A stretch of DNA of 64,000 nucleotides from Aquipseudomonas alcaligenes MRY13-0052 (GTDB taxonomy: Bacteria > Pseudomonadota > Gammaproteobacteria > Pseudomonadales > Pseudomonadaceae): assembly GCA_000474255.1 (NCBI GenBank), contig BATO01000001.1, positions 62,001 to 126,000 on the forward strand, read 5' to 3'. A model generated the notes under the pieces. That model did no database searches and had not been told where the DNA came from. It saw only the letters and a program-made list of their open reading frames with translations. The position numbers and the translations under genes were made by a program. How positions within the stretch are numbered: position 1 is the stretch's first letter; every line of letters begins with the position of its first letter. Positions 1-6,917 of the stretch are shown here, in pieces.

Positions 1-1
1 C

Positions 2-733
2 TTCGGCCGCATGATCGAGTCCCTCGGCGGGCGCTACGTCACCGCGGTGGACAGCGGCACCTCCAGCGCCGACATGGACTGCATCGCCCAGCACACCCGC
101 CACGTCACCAGCACCAGCTCCGCCGGCGACCCCTCGCCGCACACCGCCATGGGCGTGTTCGCCGGCATCCGCGCCAGCGCCCAGGCGCGTCTCGGCAGCG
201 ATGACCTCGAAGGCCTGCGCGTGGCCATCCAGGGCCTCGGCAACGTCGGCTACGCCCTGGCTGAGCAACTGGTGGCGGCCGGTGCCGAACTGCTGGTCAG
301 CGACCTCGACCCCGGCCGCGTGCAGCTCGCCGTGGAGCAGCTCGGCGCCCAACCGGTGGCCAGCGAAGCGTTGCTCACAACCCCCTGCGACATCCTCGCG
401 CCCTGCGGCCTCGGCGGCGTGCTCAACCCGCAGACCATCCCCCAGCTGCGTTGCGCGGCGGTGGCCGGTGCCGCGAACAACCAGCTGGCCAGCGCCGACA
501 GCGCCGACGGGTTGGAGGCCCGCGGCATCCTCTATGCCCCCGACTACGTGATCAACTCCGGCGGGCTCATCTACGTCGCCCTCAAGCACAAGGGCGACGA
601 ACTGCCCGCCATCACCGCGCACCTGTCGCGCATCGGTCAGCGCCTGACCGAAATCTACGCCCACGCCCAGGCCGACAAGCGCTCACCCGCGCGCGTTGCC
701 GATGCCCTGGCGGAGCGCCTGCTCTACCGTTGA
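2..733 (+). CDS. ldh: Leucine (Leu/Phe/Val) dehydrogenase, 5'-truncated by the window edge
   Basis: This is the C-terminal 243 residues of an amino-acid dehydrogenase of the Glu/Leu/Phe/Val family, which oxidatively deaminates branched-chain amino acids to 2-oxoacids with NAD. The frame is open from base 2, so the true start and the catalytic lysine region lie outside the window. The visible part holds the Rossmann motif GLGNVGYALAEQL followed by the acidic VSDLD strand end typical of NAD binding, and the late YVINSGG motif of the family. An 8-bp GC hairpin without a T-run follows the stop. The next three genes encode a 2-oxoacid dehydrogenase, so the deaminated product would feed directly into it. 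The same grouping exists in P. aeruginosa (PA3415-PA3418). Confidence 0.9.
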   Translation, partial: FGRMIESLGGRYVTAVDSGTSSADMDCIAQHTRHVTSTSSAGDPSPHTAMGVFAGIRASAQARLGSDDLEGLRVAIQGLGNVGYALAEQLVAAGAELLVSDLDPGRVQLAVEQLGAQPVASEALLTTPCDILAPCGLGGVLNPQTIPQLRCAAVAGAANNQLASADSADGLEARGILYAPDYVINSGGLIYVALKHKGDELPAITAHLSRIGQRLTEIYAHAQADKRSPARVADALAERLLYR

Positions 734-855
734 GCAGGGCCTCCCGCGCCCGTCGCGGGAGCCGGGACCAGGGCCGTGATCCGGCCCACCGTCCCACCAT
801 GCGGCGCCACGAACGCCGCCACCCTTGAAGCACCCATGAGGTGAGGAGGAGTGAC

Positions 856-1950
856 ATGCACAACCCACGGATCGACATCCCCTACACGCGCCACCTGGAC
901 CCCGAAGGGCGCCTGCTCGGCGAATTGCCCGCCTGGGCCGACGACTTCAACCTGCTGACCCGGCTGTACCGGCAGATGGTCCTGACCCGCCTGTTCGACC
1001 AGAAGGCCGTGGCCCTGCAACGCACCGGCCGCATCGGCACCTACGCGCCCACCCTCGGGCAGGAGGCGATCGGCGTCGCCATTGGCAGCCTCATGGGCGC
1101 CGAAGACGTGCTGGTGCCCTATTACCGCGACACCGCCGTGCAGCTCATGCGTGGCGTGCGCATGGAGGAAATCCTCCTTTACTGGGGCGGCGACGAGCGC
1201 GGCAGCGCCTACGCCGATCCGGCCGTGGCGCAGGACTTTCCCCTCTGCGTGCCCATCGCCACCCAGGCTCTGCACGCCTGCGGGGTGGCCACCGCGTTCA
1301 AGATCCGTGGCGAGCACCGGGTCGCCGTCACCACCTGCGGCGACGGCGCCACCAGCAAGGGCGACTTCCTCGAAGCGCTCAACGTCGCCGGCGCCTGGCA
1401 GCTGCCCATGGTCTTCGTGGTCAACAACAACCAATGGGCCATCTCGGTGCCGCGCAGCATCCAGTGCGGCGCCGCCACCCTGGCGCAGAAGGCCATCGGC
1501 GCCGGCTTCCCCGGCGAGCAGGTGGACGGCAACGACATGCTCGCCGTCTACGACCGCATGCGGGCGGCCCTGGACCGTGCCCGCCACGGCAAGGGCCCGG
1601 TGCTGCTGGAGTGCATCAGCTACCGCCTGGGCGACCACACCACCGCCGACGACGCCACCCGCTACCGCAGCGCCGACGAGGTGAAGAAGGCCTGGCAGGA
1701 GGAACCCATCAAGCGCCTGCAGGCCTACCTCGCCGCCAACGCGGTGTGGGACGAGGGCCGCGAGCAGGCGCTCATCGCCGAGTGCCAGAAGGAGGTCCAG
1801 GCCGCAGTGGAGCGCTTCGAGTCGGCCGGCACCCAGCCGGTGGAATCCATCATCGACCAGGTCTACGCCCGCTGGCCGGCGGCCCTGGCCGAGCAACGCG
1901 AAATGCTCCTCGAGCGCGCCGCCCGTCGTGAGGTGAACCGCCATGAATAA
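856..1950 (+). CDS. pdhA: 2-oxoacid (pyruvate/branched-chain) dehydrogenase E1 component, alpha subunit
   Basis: A 364-residue thiamine-diphosphate enzyme subunit that decarboxylates a 2-oxoacid and passes the acyl group to E2. The ThDP motif is clear: GDGATSKGDF followed about 25 residues later by NNNQWAIS. The start was placed at ATG 856 because GAGGAGG lies just upstream; an in-frame GTG at 841 would overlap this ribosome-binding site. Its final codons overlap the start of the beta-subunit gene by 8 nt, indicating translational coupling. Substrate is not certain: the family includes pyruvate and branched-chain enzymes, and the adjacent leucine dehydrogenase favours branched-chain 2-oxoacids. 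No E3 gene is present in the window. Confidence 0.92.
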   Translation: MHNPRIDIPYTRHLDPEGRLLGELPAWADDFNLLTRLYRQMVLTRLFDQKAVALQRTGRIGTYAPTLGQEAIGVAIGSLMGAEDVLVPYYRDTAVQLMRGVRMEEILLYWGGDERGSAYADPAVAQDFPLCVPIATQALHACGVATAFKIRGEHRVAVTTCGDGATSKGDFLEALNVAGAWQLPMVFVVNNNQWAISVPRSIQCGAATLAQKAIGAGFPGEQVDGNDMLAVYDRMRAALDRARHGKGPVLLECISYRLGDHTTADDATRYRSADEVKKAWQEEPIKRLQAYLAANAVWDEGREQALIAECQKEVQAAVERFESAGTQPVESIIDQVYARWPAALAEQREMLLERAARREVNRHE

Positions 1951-2941
1951 GCCCGAAGTGATCGAGAAACGCGCCCTGCTCGAGGCGGTCAACCTGGCCC
2001 TGCACCGCGCGATGGAGGAAGACCACAACGTCGTGGTGCTGGGCGAGGACGTCGGCGTCAACGGCGGCGTGTTCCGCGCCACCCTCGGCCTGCGCGAGGC
2101 CTTCGGCTTCAAGCGGGTGATCGACACGCCGCTGGCGGAAACCATGATCGCCGGGCTCTGCGTCGGCATGGCCGCCCAGGGCCTCAAGCCGGTGATGGAA
2201 ATCCAGTTCCTCGGCTTCATCTACGCCGCCATGGAGCACCTGGTGTCCCACGCCAGCCGCATGCGCAACCGCACCCGTGGGCGCCTCGGCTGCTCCATGG
2301 TGCTGCGCAGCCCCATGGGCGCCGGCATCCGCGCGCCGGAGCACCACAGCGAAAGCACCGAGGCGATCTTCGCCCAGATACCCGGCGTGCGCGTGGTCAT
2401 CCCCTCGTCGCCGGCCCGCGCCTACGGCCTGCTGCTGGCGGCCATTGACGACCCGGACCCGGTGGTCTTCCTCGAGCCCACCCGGCTCTACCGGATGAAC
2501 CCGCAGCCGCTGGTGGACGACGGCCAGCGCCTGCCCCTGGACAGCTGCTTCACCCTGCGCGAGGGCGCCGACATCACCCTGGTCAGCTGGGGCGCCAGCG
2601 TCCACGAAACCCTGCAGGCCGCGCAGCGCCTGGAAGAGCAGGGCATCAGTGCCGAGGTGATCGACGTCGCCTGCATCAAGCCCCTGGACCTCGACACCCT
2701 CGAAGCCTCGGTGCGCAAGACCGGGCGCTGCGTCATCGTCCACGAGGCGCCGCGCTCCTGCGGGGTGGGCGCGGAGATCGCCGCCAGCCTCTACGAGCGC
2801 GCGTTGCTCGACCTGCAGGCGCCCATCCAGCGCGTCACCGCGCCGGATATCCCGCCACCCCTGTACCGCCTGGAGCAGCTCTACATCCCCAGCCCCGAGG
2901 ACATCCTCGCGGCCTGCGAACTGGTGCTGGACTACGCCTGA
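1943..2941 (+). CDS. 2-oxoacid dehydrogenase E1 component, beta subunit
   Basis: A 332-residue transketolase-type beta subunit that pairs with the upstream alpha subunit to form the heterotetrameric E1. The N-terminal pyrimidine-binding domain carries the conserved LGEDVGVNGGVFRAT segment and the RVIDTPLAE motif; the C-terminal transketolase domain includes the RCVIVHEAPRSCG stretch. The ATG overlaps the end of the alpha gene by 8 nt. Length matches the family. Function follows from family membership and operon position; the preferred 2-oxoacid cannot be read from the sequence. Confidence 0.92.
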   Translation: MNKPEVIEKRALLEAVNLALHRAMEEDHNVVVLGEDVGVNGGVFRATLGLREAFGFKRVIDTPLAETMIAGLCVGMAAQGLKPVMEIQFLGFIYAAMEHLVSHASRMRNRTRGRLGCSMVLRSPMGAGIRAPEHHSESTEAIFAQIPGVRVVIPSSPARAYGLLLAAIDDPDPVVFLEPTRLYRMNPQPLVDDGQRLPLDSCFTLREGADITLVSWGASVHETLQAAQRLEEQGISAEVIDVACIKPLDLDTLEASVRKTGRCVIVHEAPRSCGVGAEIAASLYERALLDLQAPIQRVTAPDIPPPLYRLEQLYIPSPEDILAACELVLDYA

Positions 2942-2959
2942 CGAGCCGAGGAGACGACC

Positions 2960-4066
2960 ATGAAACACTTCAAACTGCCCGACCTTGGCGAAGGCCTGCA
3001 GGAGGCCGAAATCGTCGAGTGGCACATCAAGGCCGGCGACAGCGTGCACGCCGACCAGATCGTGGTCTCGGTGGAAACCGCCAAGGCCCTGGTGGACATC
3101 CCCGCCCCCTACGACGGCCTGGTGGCCAAGCTGTTCGGCCGCGAAGGCGACATCCTCCATGTCGGCGAACCGCTGCTGGCCTACGACGGCGAAGACAGCG
3201 ACGCCGGCACCGTGGTCGGGCGGCTGGAGGGCGGCGGTGATGCCCGCGCCGATGCCTTCTTCGTCGGCGCCGCCCCCTCTACCCGCGAGCACCTCGCGCC
3301 CCGTGCCACCCCGGCGGTGCGCCAGCTGGCGCAACGGCTGGGCGTCGAGCTGGCCGGCCTGCAGGGCAGCGGTGCCGAAGGCCTGGTGACCCGCGCCGAT
3401 GTAGAGGCGGCGGCGCAGAGTGCCCGCGACCGTTTCGGCGGCGAACGCCTGCGCGGGGTGCGCCGCAGCATGGCGATCAACATGGCCCGCTCCCACGCCG
3501 AAGTGGTGCCGGTAACGATCTACGGCGATGCCGACCTGCACCGCTGGGAGCGGGCGCGTGACCCGCTGATCCGCCTGGGCAAGGCCATCGCCGCCGCCTG
3601 CGAGGTGGAGCCCATCCTCAACAGCTGGTTCGATGGCCGCGTGCTCTCCATCCGCCGGCACGACACGCTCGACCTCGGCATCGCCGTCGACACGCCGGAC
3701 GGCCTGTTCGTCCCGGTGCTGCGCGATGTGGGCGGGCGCAGCGCCGAAGACCTCAAGGCCGGCATGGCGCGGCTGCGCGCGGACGTCCAGGCGCGCTCCA
3801 TCCCGCCGCAGGAAATGATGGGCGCGACCCTCACCCTGTCCAACTTCGGCACCCTGTTCGGCCGCTACGCCAACCCGGTGGTGGTGCCGCCCCAGGTGGC
3901 GATCATCGGCGCCGGCGGCATCCGCGACGAAGTGGTGGCCTGGGAGGGCAAGCCCGCGGTGCACCCGATCCTGCCGCTGTCACTGACCTTCGACCACCGT
4001 GCCGTCACCGGCGGCGAGGCCGCGCGCTTCCTCAAGGCGCTGGTGGCGGCGCTGGAGCAACCCTGA
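2960..4066 (+). CDS. 2-oxoacid dehydrogenase E2 component (dihydrolipoyl acyltransferase)
   Basis: A 368-residue E2 with the standard order: one N-terminal lipoyl domain (residues about 1-76, lipoylation site Lys42 in SVETAKALV), a short linker, an E3/E1-binding domain (about 114-150), and the catalytic acyltransferase domain to the C-terminus. It carries the acyl group from E1 to CoA. The catalytic loop near the C-terminus reads FDHRAVTGG (His346 at base 3995), so the Asp normally found four residues after the His (HRxxDG) is Thr350. GAGGAGACG precedes the ATG 18 nt after the beta-subunit stop. Lipoylation and E3 must come from elsewhere in the genome. Confidence 0.9.
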   Translation: MKHFKLPDLGEGLQEAEIVEWHIKAGDSVHADQIVVSVETAKALVDIPAPYDGLVAKLFGREGDILHVGEPLLAYDGEDSDAGTVVGRLEGGGDARADAFFVGAAPSTREHLAPRATPAVRQLAQRLGVELAGLQGSGAEGLVTRADVEAAAQSARDRFGGERLRGVRRSMAINMARSHAEVVPVTIYGDADLHRWERARDPLIRLGKAIAAACEVEPILNSWFDGRVLSIRRHDTLDLGIAVDTPDGLFVPVLRDVGGRSAEDLKAGMARLRADVQARSIPPQEMMGATLTLSNFGTLFGRYANPVVVPPQVAIIGAGGIRDEVVAWEGKPAVHPILPLSLTFDHRAVTGGEAARFLKALVAALEQP

Positions 4067-4241
4067 CCCATCGAGCCCCAGGGATGGGGCGACCGAGCAC
4101 CGCATGCCCCCGGTTCGGGGCCCGTTCCATCGCCCCCGGCGAAGCGCCGGTCGGGTGTTTGGCGCTGCCCCCTCGCAATCGGTGCCGCTGGGCTATAACT
4201 CCTGTAGCCCTGAGTCAACACCTCTTCCTCTCGGAGAGACC

Positions 4242-5465
4242 ATGGACGTTCAAGCCTCCTCTGATCAGTTCGACTCTGCTTCTGCTTTTGCCTTTGCTCA
4301 GGCCCAGTTGGGCGCCGTCGATCAGGTGATGACCCGGTTGGAGGTCTCCCCGGACGGGCGGATACTGGACGCCAATCCACGCTTCCTCCGTGTCACGGGG
4401 TACGACCTGGCCGACCTTCGCGGTCAGTCCCATCGCATCCTGCTTCCTCCCGAGGAGAGCCGCTCCCCGGCCTACGAGGCGCTCTGGGAAAACCTGCGCA
4501 ACGGCCAGGCCTGGGAGGGGGAGCTCCACTACCGCGACAGCCAGGGGCGGGACGTCTGGCTGCGGGGCGGCTGTTGCCCGTTGCGCGATGCCGAGGGTCG
4601 CACCCAGCGCGTCCTCGAGTACGCCATCGACCTGACCGAGAAGAAGCAGGCCACCGCCAACTTCGAAGGCCAGATCGATGCCCTGAGCCGGGTCATGGGC
4701 AAGGTGGAGTTCGCCCTGGACGGCACCATCCTCGACGCCAACCCGCGCTTCCTGGAGACCGTGGGCTACCAGCTGGAGGAGTTGAAGGGCCAGCACCACC
4801 GCCTCCTGGTGGACCCGGACTACGCCCAGTCGGCGGACTATCGCGCCTTCTGGGACACCCTGCGGCGCGGCGAATACCTGGCCGGCGAGTTCCGCCGGGT
4901 GGCCAAGGATGGGCACGAGGTCTGGATCCAGGGCTCCTACAACCCGGTGCTGGACCTGGACCGCAAGCCCTGCAAGATCGTCAAATTCGCCACTGACATC
5001 ACCGCCCAGGTCGAGCAGAACCGCCGCCTCAAGCAGGCGATGGAGGAGGCCGAGGAAGCCGCCCGGGTACGCGAGGAGCTGCACCAGTCGCTGCAGGAGA
5101 TGTCCACTCCGGTCACCCCCATCTGGGACGGCATCCTCTTGCTGCCGCTGGTGGGCATCATCGACTCCATGCGCACCGCCGACGTGATGAACAAGTCGCT
5201 GACCAAGATCGCTGAGACCCGCGCCCGGGTCTTCGTGCTGGACATCGCCGGGGTCGCCACGGTGGACACCGGCGTCGCCAACCAACTGATCAAGATCACC
5301 AAGGCCACCCAGTTCATGGGCTGCGAGGCGATCATCTCCGGGGTGTCCCCGGCCATCGCCCGGACCATGGTGGAGCTGGGCGTCTCGGTGGGCGACATCC
5401 GCACCACCGCCACCCTGCGCGACGCCTTCGAGATCGCCCTCAAGCGAGTCGGGTCCGCGCTCTAG
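4242..5465 (+). CDS. RsbR-like stressosome sensor: [10 protein letters not shown] protein
   Basis: A 407-residue cytoplasmic protein with two PAS domains (about 25-140 and 145-270) and a C-terminal STAS domain (about 290-400). The PAS pair resembles those of the dispersion regulator BdlA and related receptors (ILDANPRFL, GQHHRLL, FATDITAQ). The STAS domain matches RsbR, including both threonines used for phosphorylation by RsbT in Bacillus: Thr343 in TVDTGVA and Thr375 in AIARTMVELG. The start is ATG 4242, preceded by CGGAGAG; the frame extends upstream without homology. It is first of five genes spaced 0-12 nt apart. The PAS domains presumably set the input signal; the ligand is unknown. Confidence 0.85.
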   Translation: MDVQASSDQFDSASAFAFAQAQLGAVDQVMTRLEVSPDGRILDANPRFLRVTGYDLADLRGQSHRILLPPEESRSPAYEALWENLRNGQAWEGELHYRDSQGRDVWLRGGCCPLRDAEGRTQRVLEYAIDLTEKKQATANFEGQIDALSRVMGKVEFALDGTILDANPRFLETVGYQLEELKGQHHRLLVDPDYAQSADYRAFWDTLRRGEYLAGEFRRVAKDGHEVWIQGSYNPVLDLDRKPCKIVKFATDITAQVEQNRRLKQAMEEAEEAARVREELHQSLQEMSTPVTPIWDGILLLPLVGIIDSMRTADVMNKSLTKIAETRARVFVLDIAGVATVDTGVANQLIKITKATQFMGCEAIISGVSPAIARTMVELGVSVGDIRTTATLRDAFEIALKRVGSAL

Positions 5466-5474
5466 GAGGCGGTC

Positions 5475-5849
5475 ATGGAGCTGGAAAGCAACGACCTGGG
5501 CATCGCCGACGTCGCCGATTGCATCGTCGTCAGCATGCGCCCGGACCTGGGCGACGAGGGCATGCAGCGCTTCATGCAGGTGCTGTCGCAACGCCTGCTC
5601 TCGGGGCGCCCACATGCCGTGCTGCTGGATTTCTCTGCGGTCACGCTGCTCGACCATCACGAGTTCAAGGAAGTGCGCAAGGTGGCGGACGTATGCCGCC
5701 TGCTTGGCGCGAACTGCCTGCTGGTCGGCCTGAATCCAGGGATCGCTGCCTTCCTCGCACTGGCCGATGCCGACCCCGGCCCGTTGCGCTGCTTCATCGA
5801 CATGGACGACGCCCTGACCCACGTGCGCCACTGCAAGGGAGCGGCCTAG
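5475..5849 (+). CDS. RsbS-like single-domain STAS protein
   Basis: A 124-residue STAS protein corresponding to RsbS, the scaffold that with RsbR forms the stressosome and sequesters the RsbT kinase. The fold signature LLDFSAVTLLD and the downstream CRLLGANCLLVGLNPGIA align with Bacillus RsbS. At the position of the phosphorylatable serine of RsbS (Asp-Ser) this protein has Asp60-His61, so the usual RsbT target is absent. The gene lies 9 nt after the RsbR-like gene and 3 nt before the kinase-phosphatase fusion. The family assignment rests on size, STAS pattern and gene order; the consequence of the substitution is inference. Confidence 0.8.
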   Translation: MELESNDLGIADVADCIVVSMRPDLGDEGMQRFMQVLSQRLLSGRPHAVLLDFSAVTLLDHHEFKEVRKVADVCRLLGANCLLVGLNPGIAAFLALADADPGPLRCFIDMDDALTHVRHCKGAA

Positions 5850-5852
5850 GCC

Positions 5853-6917
5853 ATGGTCGGGGAACGGGTCGCCAGGGAGGTCCGGTACCCGTTGCGCCAC
5901 GACGTGGACCTGCACCTGGCAGTGATGTCGGTGCGCCGGCTGCCCTTCCTTGCCGGCCTGTCCGAGGTGGACCGCGCGATGCTCTCCACCGTGGTATCCG
6001 AGCTGGGTAGCAACATCCTCAAGTACGCGGTGAAGGGCGAGGTGACGCTAGCCCTCAACCAGGCCGAGGGGCGTCCCTGCATTGACATCGTCGCCCGTGA
6101 CCAGGGCCCGGGCATCGCCGATGTGGAGCAGGCCGTGCAGGACCACTACAGCACCTCGGGCACCCTGGGGCTGGGGCTGCCCGGCGTGCGTCGGATGATG
6201 TCCGAGCTGTCCATCACCCTGCCGCCGGAGGGCGGCACGCATGTACTGGCGCGCAAGTGGCTGGGGCCGGCCCCGAATACCGCACGCCTCTCCCTGCCGC
6301 TGCCGGGGGCGGGGCGGGCGCGCCTGCACCTGGAATGGGCCAGCGAGAACCGCCCTTGCCACCCGGAGCGCGTTTCCGGTGACCTGGCCTTTACGCGGGC
6401 AGGGCCGGACGGGGTGTCGCTGGTGCTGATCGACGTCAGCGGCCATGGCGCCTCGGCCCACCAACTGGCCCGAGCCCTCGAGGCGGTCCTGCAGCAGACC
6501 CCGGAGCAGGAACCCACCCGCCTGCTGCAGGTATTGCACCATCACTGCATCGGCACCCGGGGGGCGGCGGCCGGCGTGGCGCTGGTCAACGGCGAGCGCG
6601 GCGAGCTGAGCTACGCCGGCATCGGCAACACCCGCATCTGCCTGCGCGGTCGCAAGGCCTGGCGTGGTGTCTCCCGCGACGGCGTGCTCGGCGAGCGCTA
6701 CCCAACGCCCTTGCTGCAACGCCAGCCAATCGATTCCGGGGATGTCGTGATGCTGTATTCCGACGGGATCAGCGAGACGCTGAACCTGCGCGACGGGCTG
6801 CTCGACCTGGCCGCCGATCCCGCAGTCCTGGCTCGCCAGGTGATCACCCACAGCGGGCGCAGCACCGACGATGCGAGTTGCATCGTGCTGCGCGTGCTGG
6901 CAGGCGAGGGCGTTTAG
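5853..6917 (+). CDS. RsbT-RsbX fusion: GHKL serine kinase plus PP2C/SpoIIE-type phosphatase
   Basis: A 354-residue protein that joins two activities normally on separate polypeptides. Residues about 1-135 are an RsbT-like GHKL kinase with N-box SELGSNILKYA, G1 box DQGPGI and glycine-rich GLGLPG. Residues about 150-354 are a PP2C phosphatase of the RsbX/SpoIIE type with DVSGHG, YSDGISE and the late metal-binding STDDAS. In Bacillus, RsbT phosphorylates RsbS/RsbR and RsbX removes the phosphates; here both would be tethered. It sits 3 nt after the RsbS-like gene and its stop abuts the ATG of the hybrid kinase. Domain assignment is secure; the partner proteins are inferred from context. Confidence 0.82.
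   Translation: MVGERVAREVRYPLRHDVDLHLAVMSVRRLPFLAGLSEVDRAMLSTVVSELGSNILKYAVKGEVTLALNQAEGRPCIDIVARDQGPGIADVEQAVQDHYSTSGTLGLGLPGVRRMMSELSITLPPEGGTHVLARKWLGPAPNTARLSLPLPGAGRARLHLEWASENRPCHPERVSGDLAFTRAGPDGVSLVLIDVSGHGASAHQLARALEAVLQQTPEQEPTRLLQVLHHHCIGTRGAAAGVALVNGERGELSYAGIGNTRICLRGRKAWRGVSRDGVLGERYPTPLLQRQPIDSGDVVMLYSDGISETLNLRDGLLDLAADPAVLARQVITHSGRSTDDASCIVLRVLAGEGV

Noticed and set aside
724-2220. 498-codon minus-strand frame over the E1 genes, and similar long antisense frames at 1850-3964, 4215-5915, 6048-8291 and 19960-21855
   Set aside because: They are frame shadows of well-supported genes in high-GC DNA and show low-complexity Gly/Ala/His-rich translations without any family pattern.
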